NCBI RefSeq assembly: GCF_050947875.1 | Contig: NC_134574.1 | Location: 104,082,969-104,146,968 of the forward strand | Direction of reading: 5' to 3' | DNA from: Dermacentor variabilis | Lineage: Eukaryota > Arthropoda > Arachnida > Ixodida > Ixodidae | Length of the DNA: 64,000 nt | In this document: positions 1-46,310 of the stretch, in pieces | How positions within the stretch are numbered: position 1 is the stretch's first letter | Layout of the letters: each line of letters starts with the position of its first letter | Notes under the pieces: generated by a model | Seen by the model: only the letters and a program-made list of their open reading frames with translations | Told to the model about the DNA's origin: nothing | Databases searched by the model: none | Position numbers and translations under genes: made by a program

Positions 1-454
1 ACAAAGAAGACTTATTGACAAACACACATGAAATTGTGCGACGCTCGCGAAGAATCCTAATCGGAATTATAAGAAACAACTACAAAATATTGATTCTAGA
101 TACATGAGGATATCTAGCGTAGTTATGGCGCCACAGTCGTAACTTGTATGAGGAAACTATTTTGGGCAATATTACCACAGCCAAAACAAACACGCAAGAG
201 TAGCTGTGGTGGACGGTAAAATGGGCCACTCAGGGCTTTATTATAGCGTACGTGGGGACAAATGTAGTGCTACCATGCACACTGAAACGACAACAAAAAA
301 TGAGACTAGCGTGCAGTACAACCTTTTATTTTGTCTATTCTAGAAATATCTTCCTTAAGGTTGAAAAAGATGTCATGCCCACTTTTACAGTCTCATATCA
401 AGCAATTTTGGCAAAACATCTTGGGAATCTCAGAAATATTTTTTTTTTGTCCAG

Positions 455-35885
<35,431 letters not shown>

Positions 35886-35983
35886 GCTTCCCCGTCAGAA
35901 GCAGTCTCCGTCGACTTCATGAAGATTGTGACGCTATTCACTGCTTATTTAACAAAAACATAGTCGGCTTACTGTTGTAGAAC

Positions 35984-35989
35984 AATAAA
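35984..35989 (+). terminator. Polyadenylation signal AATAAA for gene 1
   Basis: Canonical AATAAA 99 bases after the TAG of the terminal exon, followed by a T-rich stretch (CTTTTATTTTTGAG). This spacing is normal for a short 3' UTR. Confidence 0.6.
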
Positions 35990-36629
35990 TACAAGTCATG
36001 CTTTTATTTTTGAGTTTTGTGTACTTCACAATGCGTGTTTGTGATGACTTGTCTACTGAGTTTCACTTTTTCCATATATTGTCCGGAGTAATATATGTAC
36101 AGGCTGCATAAATCGCAAAAGTTTTGACTAAACGAAATCGACCGTGGTGCTGTTGAACTGTGAGGTAAGCTAATCATCAGTATCAAAGGCTTAAATGGAA
36201 ACATGTAACTTTCTATTGGAGAAGTACAAGTGTGACACCTCGATATCCCAGACAAAAAATGCGCCACCACATTGTATTTCAAAGACGATGTTCTTGACAA
36301 CTATTCACATGCCTGACACTCGGTTCCAATACACCTGAAACATTTCAATGCTCAAGAAAAAGGACAGACTCACCATCCCGGCCCGGCGAAAGTCGAAGTC
36401 GAGCCGAGCGTTTGAAAACCGCCACTGCAACTGCTGAGGGGCGAGTGCTTTAGGGTAATAATACACGTAATTTATGGTAATGGTAGTAATGGCAGTCGAA
36501 CGCCGCCACTGTTCGTACTGCCGTTACTTCCCTAGTATTCAAGGTGCTCCTCGGGAGTCCTAAGTATGTACTGCCAACACATAGACGTGCTGGAACAATA
36601 ATGAAACAATTTACTAGGCTGATTCTAAC
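35990..36629. other. Intergenic stretch downstream of gene 1
   Basis: Nothing supported on either strand. Confidence 0.35.
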
Positions 36630-36760
36630 ATATATATATATATATATATATATATCCCCAGGTGGTCGAAATTTCCCGACTCCCCCACTACGGCCCATAA
36701 TAAGTGCGCCATAATAAGAAAGCGGATTTGGCGCGCACAACCCCATACCTTTATTACAGC

Positions 36761-36841
<81 letters not shown>

Positions 36842-36867
36842 GCCCTTCATATATATATATGAAGGGC
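36630..36867. repeat. (TA)n tracts with SINE body fragment and palindrome
   Basis: (TA)n at 36630-36656 and 36764-36838 flank a fragment of the common tick SINE body (CCCCAGGTGGTCGAAATTTC, CTCCCCCACTACGG). At 36842-36866 a perfect palindrome GCCCTTCATATATAT / ATATATGAAGGGC closes the second tract. Confidence 0.75.
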
Positions 36868-37386
36868 TAGTGACGTCATGCCCATGTTACGAGCCACTGT
36901 CACCGCGGCAGCTGGCAATTCTTACAAGAAACGTACGCGCGGAGCGCTTCGCGTTTTTCACTATTCTGAGGAAACCCAGATCACCGATTGCATGATTCAA
37001 ACGCTTGTTTAGAATGCTTGCTCGGTATTGAAACGGATGCTGTTCTGTATTTTATATGAGTGATTCCACAGAACGTATGCACTTTTCGCTTTCCTTTGGT
37101 GAGTGCTTGAAGCCTGCTTCACTTTCGCTGCGGGTCAGCTAAGTATTGCACGACTTCCGGGATTGGCCCACATTTTTTTTCCCCTGACAGGGACACAAGA
37201 AAGCCGACAAGCGAGAGGCTAAGCGAGAGGCTGTAATAGTCATCCGAGTCTCATTTCTCGCTGCTTGCGTTACAAGTGAATATTACAAAAAAAAGAAATG
37301 AAGCTTTACATATCTTTTTCCACACTTGCGTTGTGCGTATTCTAACAATTGAGCCCAGAAATAGCGAATTGTGAAAGCCATCAAGA

Positions 37387-37479
37387 ATGAACAACCAAGT
37401 CGATAGTTTTTTTTTCTACATCAATCGCCTCCGGATGTACTCGGGTGGCTTCACTGAAGACATGCGGCACTCAAGAAAG
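37387..37479 (+). CDS. Candidate coding exon of an unrecognised gene
   Basis: Starts at ATG and reads MNNQVDSFFFYINRLRMYSG, then GFTEDMRHSRK, to a donor AAG|GTACGC. The composition is protein-like and the frame ends cleanly at the donor. I do not recognise it. It may be a first exon or a chance frame; nothing in the flanks confirms transcription. Confidence 0.25.
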
Positions 37480-37818
37480 GTACGCACACACACGTACACA
37501 CCAACGCACGCACACAAAGAAAGCACAGAAAATGTTACCCAAACAGCGACATGCACCGGGGAATTAAACGTTAGTCTGTAGCAGTGCAAACCACTTAAAT
37601 CTGGTGCAGATGGCGCGAAGATCACGAGGTGTTTTCCCGAACAACCTTTCGCTGGATTCCGCAGAGGCGCTGCTGCAGCTTCGGAAGTGGCTGCGCGTGT
37701 TGGAACTGTTGCCACTGCGAAAATGAACAGTCAAGCAATAACATGTAAAAAATGAATGTTATGCCGTAAGACTATAGGTACCGCGTGTGATACATTAAGC
37801 AGCACCCTCCCACCTCAG

Positions 37819-37962
37819 GAACAGGACAGCAAAGACGAGAAGTCGCGTGTTGTGTTGAAGTTAGACAGCCAAAGCAGAATATTACCTCTTAATGCTACAC
37901 TGGAGAATGCCGAAAAACGCTTACTCTATGAGGAGCTTGACCTAACTGTTGCCGAGTCTTGA
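37819..37962 (+). CDS. Candidate terminal exon of an unrecognised gene
   Basis: A strong acceptor (CACCCTCCCACCTCAG) precedes 47 codons and TGA: EQDSKDEKSRVVLKLDSQSR, then ILPLNATLENAEKRLLYEEL and DLTVAES. It is charged and helical, with one NAT site. I could not find a partner exon in matching phase among the candidates at 37387 and 37610-37725, so the gene model is open. Confidence 0.35.
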   Translation, partial: EQDSKDEKSRVVLKLDSQSRILPLNATLENAEKRLLYEELDLTVAES

Positions 37963-38911
37963 CTCCAGATATGCGACACAACATTTCAAACAACTTGGTA
38001 ATGTTCACAGTTCTACCCAGCAACTGAAATGTTTTCCATGTATGGCGCACAAAAATGGCCTGACACACAGAATGGCATAAGCACACAACGCTGACTCGCA
38101 CCTAAAACATATACTGGACCTACACGGAATAACAAAGCAGTAAAGAGTATTGAGACTTCGTACTCGTAAATCTATTAGATGGAAGTCACCACTTTGTGCA
38201 TGTGCCAATGTATATTATTCGTCGCTGAGTGCACGGTACGTTGAAAATTACGCACTTTAAGCTCGCCCAAGCGTCCGCTGTGTAAAAAAAAACTGAGTAC
38301 GAGAAAAATTGACTAACAAACATATTTTGGAAACATTCGAAGTATGATGTCAAAAATTTTTTAATTCAGACGCTGTAAAGTACATTGAAAATTATAAAAA
38401 AACTTATGTAGAAGATATCTGTGCTGTTACCATTAAAATAAAGTACGCAAGCTCCACAAGAACTTGCGGCAGAATCCATCCCTCGGCAACGATCAACGGT
38501 AATAAGTCTAGCATTGAAGTGATGTACTGACAAACTATTGCCATTGTCGATGCGAGACATGTATGACAGGTGTGCTGCAGTGGGTCTCCTTTTTCTCGCT
38601 TCCCTAACAACACTCGGAGCGATCTAGTGCTACTGCCCCGAAGTCCGCGCTTGGTGTCCGAAATCCGTGGCGCGGGTGCATGCAAACGCTGATAAGGGCG
38701 TCCATTTATTTATTTGCTTATTTGTTTCTATATTTACATATTCTATGGATCATAGGAGGCGGAACATCGGCTTGGACCGAAGTGGTTATGAGCCTTGGAT
38801 CTTTTGTGGGTGTCGAACCTACGACCTCAGGTGCTATAGTGAAGGTAGTGAAGGAATGAATTGTGGGGATTTAAGTGCTAAAAGCAAGATTTCGTTATGA
38901 GGCACGCCCTG
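37963..38911. other. Intergenic stretch
   Basis: AT-rich. About 38760-38850 has a tRNA-like B box on the minus strand (the reverse of GTCGAACCTACGACC), perhaps a SINE relic. No gene supported. Confidence 0.3.
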
Positions 38912-39020
38912 GTGACCGAGAGAGAGAGGAAGAAACACTTATTTGCAATGACTTGGGGTGACTTCCTCGTAGGGCGGAGCCCCTAGCTCAGGGTCCTATT
39001 GGCTCGCGCCACTCCGCGTG

Positions 39021-40391
39021 TACGCAATGCCTCATGACCTCGAGCGTACCGTAATCTTGGAAGAACGCTAACGTAATCCTAATCCATAAGAAAGGGGACG
39101 CCAAAGACTTGAAAAATTATAGACCGATCAGCTTACTGTCCGTTGCCTACAAACTATTTACTAAGGTAATCGCAAATAGAATCAGGAACACCTTAGACTT
39201 CTGTCAAGCAAAGGACCAGGCAGGATTCCGTAAAGGCTACTCAACAATAGATCTTATTCACACTATCAATCAGGTGACAGAGAAATGTGCGGAATATAAC
39301 CAACCCTTATATATAGCTTTCATTGATTACGAGAAAGCGTTTGATTCTGTCGAAACCTCAGCAGTCATAGAGGCATTACGGAATCAGGGTGTAGACGAGC
39401 CGTATGTAAAAATACTGAAAGATATCTACAGCGGCTCCACAGCCACCGTAGTCCTCCATAAAGCAAGCAACAAAATCCCAATAAAGAAAGGCGTCAGGCA
39501 GGGAGATGCGATATCTCCAATGCTATTCACAGCGTGTTTACAGGAGGTATTCAGAGACCTGGATTGGGAAGAATTGGGGATAAAAGTTAATGGAGAATAC
39601 CTTAGTAGCTTGCGATTCACTGATGATATTGCCTTGTTTAGTAACTCAGGGGACCAATTGCAATGCATGCTCACTGACCTGGAGAGGCAAAGCAGAAGAG
39701 TGGGTCTAAAAATTAATCTGCAGAAAAATACAGTAATGCTTAACAGTCTCGGTAGAGAACAGCAATTTACAATAGGCCGCGAGCCACTGGAAGTGGTAAG
39801 GGAATACATCTACTTAGGGCAGGTAGTGACGGCGGATCCGGATCATGAGACGGAAATAATCAGAAGAATAAGAATGGGCTGGGGTGCGTTTGGCAGGCAT
39901 TCTCAGATCATGAACAGCAGGTTGCCATTATCCCTCAAGAGAAAAGTATATAATAGCTGTGTCTTACCAGTACTCACCTACGGGGCAGAAACCTGGAGGC
40001 TTACGAAAAGGGTTCTTCTCAAATTGAGGACGACGCAACGAGCTATGGAAAGAAGGATGATAGGTGTAACGTTAAGGGATAAGAAAAGAGCAGATTGGGT
40101 GAGGGAACAAACGCGAGTTAATGACATCTTAGTTGAAATCAAGAAAAAGAAATGGGCATGGGCAGGACATGTAATGAGGAGGGAAGATAACCGATGGTCA
40201 TTAAGGGTTACGGACTGGATCCCAAGGGAAGGGAAGCGTAGCAGGGGGCGGCAGAAAGTTAGGTGGGCGGATGTGATTAAGAAGTTTGCAGGCATGGCAT
40301 GGCCACAATTAGTACATGAACGGGGTTGTTGGAGAAGTATGGGAGAGGCCTTTGCCCTGCAGTGGGCGTAACCAGGATGATGATGATGATG
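39021..40391 (+). mobile_element. RTE-type LINE, 5'-truncated, with 10-bp TSD and (GAT)n tail
   Basis: ACTCCGCGTG occurs at 39011-39020 and 40392-40401, directly flanking the element. The 3' end is a short GAT repeat instead of poly(A), as is typical of RTE elements. The insertion lies in the minus-strand I-like LINE, whose sequence continues on each side. Confidence 0.88.
39066..40371 (+). pseudogene. RTE reverse transcriptase, intact frame but N-terminally truncated
   Basis: Continuous frame from about [20 protein letters not shown] to TAA. RT motifs: [55 protein letters not shown] (catalytic FTDD where FADD is usual), [12 protein letters not shown]. The C-terminal region has [12 protein letters not shown] and [12 protein letters not shown], standard in this lineage. 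The endonuclease is missing through 5' truncation; there are no internal stops, so the insertion is recent. Confidence 0.85.
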
Positions 40392-41050
40392 ACTCCGCGT
40401 GCCCGCCGGACCAGCCGTCGCTGCTCTTGCGGGTCTGAGCTGGTCTTCGCAGTCTCCCAGGAGGCAGGTGAAGGTAAAGGAATAGGGGAGTAACACGGAG
40501 GGAGTGGGCCCTCAAAGATGCAATGTTATACTGTGGGCTTTGCTCCACACTAGGGACAGTATGAGCGATATTGTGTGGGGTGGAAGAGCTGAAGGTAAAA
40601 TGGCAGCGAAGTTAATTATTTTGAAGCTGTCGGCCACGCGACGGCATCTTCTCGGTTAAGGGAATTATGTGGTGGGAGAAGTGTCTCCTGCTATGCGTGT
40701 AGTGTTGTAGAGTTTCAGTGTAGCTCAGTGGTTCTGTCGGTGCGTCGTCTGAGTTGGACAGTTCTTCCAATGGAGCCCGGTTAGTGAGCTCTCGGGCTAC
40801 CGCATTAGCGCGTTCATTACCATGGGGAGAGGCGTGTCTAGGTGTCCAGACGATACGCACCCCGTGTAACGCTGTGGGTTGTAATGATCTAAGGATGCGG
40901 TGTGTGTCGGGTGTGATAGGTCCATCCGGTGCCGGTATGGTTGAAGCTTGTACGATGGCTAGGGCAACAGCAGCCTCTTCCGCTGTGCCGCTGTCCACAG
41001 TGTTGAGTGAGGCCGAAGCCCTCAAAATTTCGGTACTATCTAGTACGACT

Positions 41051-41190
<140 letters not shown>

Positions 41191-42022
41191 CACGACTCTG
41201 TGGGCAGCGGGCCACGTCGGTGCATAGGACCGATGCGTTCGACGTGTCATCGCCACCAAAGGGTCTAGCCAGGGCTTGTGCTCATGCATTTCTTTGGTCT
41301 TTATGGCGGTCAGAGTGCCTATTCCGGGGAATTGGGGCCACGTGAATTTTGTTGGGAATGCTAAGCGCAAGAATTGTGCGGCCTTTGTGTTGTGGTGTTC
41401 TTGGTGCTTGGTATCCTAGCCAGGATAGAATGAGGCACCCTTGCGTTGTTTGTTGTAAACGTTGCAATTGGCTGTTAAGATGACCTTCGGCTAGTTCGCG
41501 GATGGTGTTGTGCACCCGGAGTCATAGGAGGAGCTGCGTGGACGCATGTTGGGGTAGGCCCAGCTCTGGCTTTAGTGCTGTAGGGAGGAGGGTGCCCATC
41601 TGGTGCATCTCGGTCTGAGTCAGGTTATGATATGGGAGGTGGTAGGTTAATCTGCTAATTATGAGGGCTTGCAAGATTCGGTGTGCATCTTTTTCTTGCA
41701 GTCCTTGTCGGCAGTTTGTACTGCTCTTAATGATGTGCTTTACTTGGGTGATTTGTAGGCGGAGTATGTGTAGGGTATGTGTTGCCTTCCCGTTGTGTTG
41801 TATGTGAATGGTCTTGCGTGCACGAACCTGTGTATTAAACCATCGATTGTTTAATGAACAACTGCTGACAGAACAAGAAAAATATGTTCGCGTGTGTGTC
41901 TTCTTTTGGCTGTCTGTCTAAAAGTGCTGCGGTAAGCACCAGAATAGATGTCAACTCGATATCAACTCGATATCTAAGGACGCGCTTAGATCACGTATAC
42001 CTATCGGAATGCGGCCACAAGG

Positions 42023-42180
42023 TCCCTATCAGAAAATCGCATATGACACGTATGCCACACATTCAATAATCTGTATGGCCATATGACAACGCATATGAAA
42101 GATAAGTGTTCTCATATGATCATACAAGATTATTGGGTATGTGGCATACGTGTCATATGAGATTTTTTGATAGGGGTATT
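42023..42180. mobile_element. MITE-like hairpin element
   Basis: The left arm from CCCTATCAGAAAATCGCATA and the right arm ending TGATAGGGG are inverted copies over about 62-66 bases (shared CATATGACACGTATGCCACA). The loop is about 25 bases. No coding. Superfamily unknown. Confidence 0.7.
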
Positions 42181-42304
42181 TTCGATCGTGATCAGGTCCG
42201 ATCGAAATTGAATATCTCCATCGGGATTCGTTTCCTTGGTGAGGTGGAGGAACGGAGCGATCGAGAAATTTGATCCGGATTGGGATCCATCGGGATCAAA
42301 ATGC

Positions 42305-42460
42305 TAAGTATGGACAGCTGGGCTAGTTGGTTATGATTAGCATTATGAAACATCGTTCCAGCGCACAATTGAACAAGGACGAGAAGTTTTTTTTCCGGCG
42401 TTCGTGTTGTCTTTCTCTTCTCGTCCTTGTTCAATTGTGCACTGGAACGATGTTTCAAAG
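42305..42460 (+). mobile_element. Mini Penelope-like element (156 bp) with 10-bp TSD
   Basis: GATCAAAATG at 42295-42304 and 42461-42470 flanks a unit that contains CTGGGCTAGTTGGT, the same tip as in the large Penelope element at 27573, then 40-base inverted arms (GAACAAGGACGAGAAG / CTTCTCGTCCTTGTTC) around a 35-base loop. No coding; probably a severely truncated copy that kept the inverted 3' end. Confidence 0.75.
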
Positions 42461-42899
42461 TGATCAAAATGGTCGGATGGGACAGTAGTATAACGCGCTA
42501 CTGCTTCTGAGCCACCACAGCTGGTTTGATTCAAGGTTCAGGTCACTACGATCGCAAACATGATCACGTTCTATGACGCAACAGATAAAAATGGGCTCTA
42601 CAGGAGAGCTTTTATTCGCGACAGCACGGACACGCTAGCACCACCAAAGTCCATCTTCTATGCACGCTGTCAAGGATTTGACATCAACTGGGTCCATCAC
42701 TCCACCGCACTTGATTCCTGGTTGCTTGCGCGAACACGGCCATGGTGCACTGGCACCTGCATGGAACGTACGGCATGACGGCATTATATTTTGCACAAAA
42801 GTATAGAAGAAAAAGCAGTAATAAATTTCGAGCACGTGCTTGGGTTAACAGAAGCCCTTGAGCACTAACACAGTTCCCGTTTCATTTTTTGATATAACA

Positions 42900-43990
42900 A
42901 CCGTGGTGTCTTCTTTTTCAAAGTTGTTTCACATAGGCTGGATGCCACGCTGGGCAGAAGACGGAAATACAGAAAAAAAATCAATACCTTTTGTTAAGCA
43001 TAGAACGAACCAAATTGAAAACTTCTTCGGCACCGTCAAAGGCGGTGGCTGTTCCTCCACTTGCAATTTTGAGTTGTTACAGCTTCAGTTGTTAAGGTGG
43101 GTTTCAAAGTTCCTTATTCCTTGCATTTTACTGTCTTCTCTTCTAAAAAGGGTTTAAAAACTAGGTTTCTACCTGGTGTCAGTATTTCGGTGATGTACAT
43201 ATATTTTGCATTAGTATAGTCACATTGAGCGCGGAATGAACGGCAACTTAGCTTCAGTGGGAAAGAAAAAGCATGTCAGTTTCATAGAAAGTCCAGAAAT
43301 TGTAAGGGGCTGCAAGGTTTTGCGTTGGCTTTGCTTCTAGCACGTGTGCTATAACACTACGCGATGTGACATGATGCGATGTTGCACGCACCAGGAAGAG
43401 CACCAAAGAGGTACCAGGCGGGTCACAACTCTGACACAATGAGAAACGCTGACAGCATCGTTGCTGGTGTCACACCTCCAGGGCGCGTAAGATGAGACCC
43501 ATTGAAAACCAGCGCCTAATGGAAGCTGTCGAAAACCCGATGTCTTTGACGAGTTTCCAGCTCTCAAAGTCGCTCCCGCTCCATTCAACCAAGAAAAGCA
43601 TAGCCTTTAAGATCCGCAATTTAAATAAAGAGGGCGCCATCTTACGAGACGTGGATCTGGACATCGCCTTTGACTTAGCGTACGTTGCACGTTCCGCCGA
43701 GACCAGTGCGCAATTGTCCAACATGAACATTGCTCTAAAACAAGAGCGCCAATACGCTTTCGCACAACGCTGATGTCAGCAAAGGCCGCTGATGCCGCCC
43801 TTGCCGAGCCGATTGAGCTACCCATCACGGTGCGTTGACTTCGCTTCGTCGATTTTGAAGCCAAACGCACCTAACTGGTCTGTTTGTGGTGGCGACCTAA
43901 CTTTCCGCGCGCAAGCTGTACAAGAGCTGTCGATGAAGTACAGCGTGAAGGCGCCTATACGGTGCAAACGCAATACCTTGAATGTCTGTG
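42900..43990 (+). pseudogene. Possible P-element/THAP9-like transposase remnant
   Basis: The frame at 42858-43157 contains FVKHRTNQIENFFGTVKGGG, resembling the ENFF/ENLF-x-x-(R/K)-x-GG motif near the end of P-type transposases. A separate frame at 43492-43773 (IENQRLMEAVENPMSL, KSIAFKIRNLNKEGAILRDV) is protein-like but unrecognised. The link between the two is unproven. Confidence 0.3.
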
Positions 43991-44779
43991 TTTTGTGATC
44001 GTAATAAAACAGGTCCTATAGTTTTAGAATCACATGTAGCTACTTTTTTATAATTGCATGTGCTACCGACGACATCTTGCGATGGTGAACTTAAACAACC
44101 CAGTAATGCCGCAACGACGACTTTAGGTTAAAGCAACCATGGTTGCGATATAATTCTTATGCCGATTTGTGCCTTACAAGTGTCATGGGTGTTGAAATAA
44201 CATTTAGGCAACCTTCTCATAGATACCTAAATGAACTACGGAGATCAGGCGAGGTATCCATTCCTGCGGTGCGACCTAAGCACACGTCGAGAGCGAAAAT
44301 AATACGTAAACTGCCGTCAAAATTCACGAAACAGAATTGCGTAAAATATATGGAAAGGCAGGCGTAAAACGTTCGTTCTATGTACTTGTGTCGGTGTTTA
44401 CACTCATGACCTATTTGTTGTGGAAAAAATTCTTTGGCTCATTCGCGGCAGTTTGTGGTAGGTAGGTAGGCTCCTGTCTCACCTGGTTTCATAAAAGTGA
44501 TCTTGTAATAGCCCATTTAACAGAATGTATGAAAGGTGTTTGGCGTTGTCCGGATATACATCGTACAATATAATCTGCAGATTCTCTCTATCTCTCTCAC
44601 TGCCAATAGGAGGTGTCTCACATAATCGTACATCGAAGGAACCAACAAGTACCTGTACGAATACAATCTCAGAAGTGTGGAAGCTAGGTCAGGAACATTG
44701 AAAAAAGAGCTATTAGAGGCTGAAAAACAAAATTCTGCAGAAACTTCATTGGAGTTGTCCAAGTATATGTAATTATTTT
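43991..44779. other. Intergenic stretch
   Basis: Nothing supported; a 74-codon frame at 44143-44367 has no recognisable features. Confidence 0.3.
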
Positions 44780-44809
44780 GCCACTTGGTCATCTCCACAT
44801 TGCCTGGTG

Positions 44810-45190
44810 TCATTATCAATCTTATCAAATTTTATCCGACCAGTATCACCCATATCGGTCGTTATCAACCTTATCCGACTGGACGCGACACATATCAACC
44901 ATTACGAGTTGTTATCAACCCTATCGAACTCGATCCAACCCTTATCAATCCTTCTCTGTCCTTATTAACCTTATCAGACATGATCCAACCATTATCAGTA
45001 TTACCTGACTTGATCCGACACTTATCAATCCTTATAATGATACTTTATATGAAATGCTCCGACTATTGTAAGCACTTATCACTCTTTAGCACCTTACCCA
45101 TCGACGTCGAGCCATTATCCACTGTAATAAGACCCGCATAACCCCTCATCACTCCTTATCTTCCTTACCAACTTATTCACTGCTTATCTG
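44810..45190 (+). repeat. Degenerate TTATC-rich tandem repeat
   Basis: Imperfect units of the kind TTATCAACC / TTATCCGAC / GATCCAACC recur with about 15-30 base spacing. About 14 exact TTATC occur in this stretch, nearly all in the same orientation (GATAA on the minus strand). Confidence 0.7.
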
Positions 45191-45699
45191 TGTGTGTTGC
45201 GCAACGCGAAGCATGTGCCCTCAGAGGTCGGTGACATTTCGGTCGGTGAAAGAACAACCCAAAGGAAGGTGAATCCTGCGACCCCCGAAACGCATCGGGT
45301 ATGTGAAGTGTTCGGCATGAAGTGTTGGCAAAACTGGAATTTTCCTGATATTTACAAGGCTCGAAGTCTCCTCTACATGAGGTCCTATAGATGGCTTTTA
45401 TTCCATCATCACCAAATCTTTCAAGAATGTCTTCATAAACACTGTTCTCCTTCATATTTGTTTTGTATTGCCGGCACAATCCATTCATATGGTTTAGATA
45501 CATTCAACTTCTGCAAGCGTGGGTGTTTAGCCCAGAATTTTAAGCAAAACACCATAAAGAAAGCGCTCTAGAAATTTAAGGTGAATGAAAGAACAATCAA
45601 AGGTCAGAAAAGCACGCACGTCCAAAAAAGACATCCAGTCCGGCACCGTTTCTTGTTCAGCGTACGTACTACCCACTGCTCCCTAGTAATATAAGAAAG

Positions 45700-45770
45700 T
45701 GGGTGTGTAGCCCAGAGGATAAGCCACTCGGCTTGTGAGCACGGGGTCGTAGGTTCTTAACTCATCACCG
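45700..45770 (+). repeat. tRNA-like SINE head
   Basis: GTAGCCCAGAGGATAAGCC resembles an A box and GGTCGTAGGTTC a B box, with anticodon-arm-like spacing. No mature tRNA fold. Confidence 0.4.
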
Positions 45771-45839
45771 CCAACGCTTTCCCATTCAAATGCATCGTTC
45801 TGATTTTATTTTAATGGTAAAACATTATATGCCCCATTA

Positions 45840-46310
45840 TGCGAAAATCAGTCGGCGTCAGGGTGACCGGAAGATGGTGTCTAAAATGGCCGACTGCACA
45901 AAGTGTAAAAACATGTGAAAAAAACAATGCTTGGTTTGACGTCAAATTTCTCAGGGAGGTTCTTGTAAGCAAAATAAATTGATGGCCTTGAAGGAAAAAC
46001 TCGGTACGTTTCGGTCTGGGTGGAAACCGAACCCGGGCTTCCGGGGTGCCAGACAAAGCAGGCTCCCTCGACGCCGCGGAGGCTCCACGGTTCGCGTTGA
46101 CTAAAGGCGTGTCTAGGGCGTGCGTTATTGCACACGGCACGTCACAGAGAGCGGGCCGACTGAAGGTGTGGCCTAGTACGTGCGTCATTGGGTAGGTGAC
46201 GGCGCAGCCAATGGGGAGGAGGTGGCACCACGTCGGGAGTGTATAACACGAGCGCGCTCCTGACGTTCCCAGGTCTGCAAACGGTACAATGCTTTCGCAT
46301 TCTCACACGT
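45840..46310 (-). repeat. tRNA-derived SINE-like repeat, minus strand
   Basis: On the minus strand, CCCGGGTTCGGTTTCC is a B-box-like sequence at about 46010-46040. The flanking GCTTTCGCATTCTCACACG at 46290 is familiar from tick interspersed repeats. Boundaries uncertain. Confidence 0.4.

Noticed and set aside
37654..37740. Cys-rich frame (RRCCSFGSGCACWNCCHC) as a secreted peptide
   Set aside because: It is one of three open frames through the same bases, has no signal peptide or start, and the Leu-rich frame there is equally plausible.
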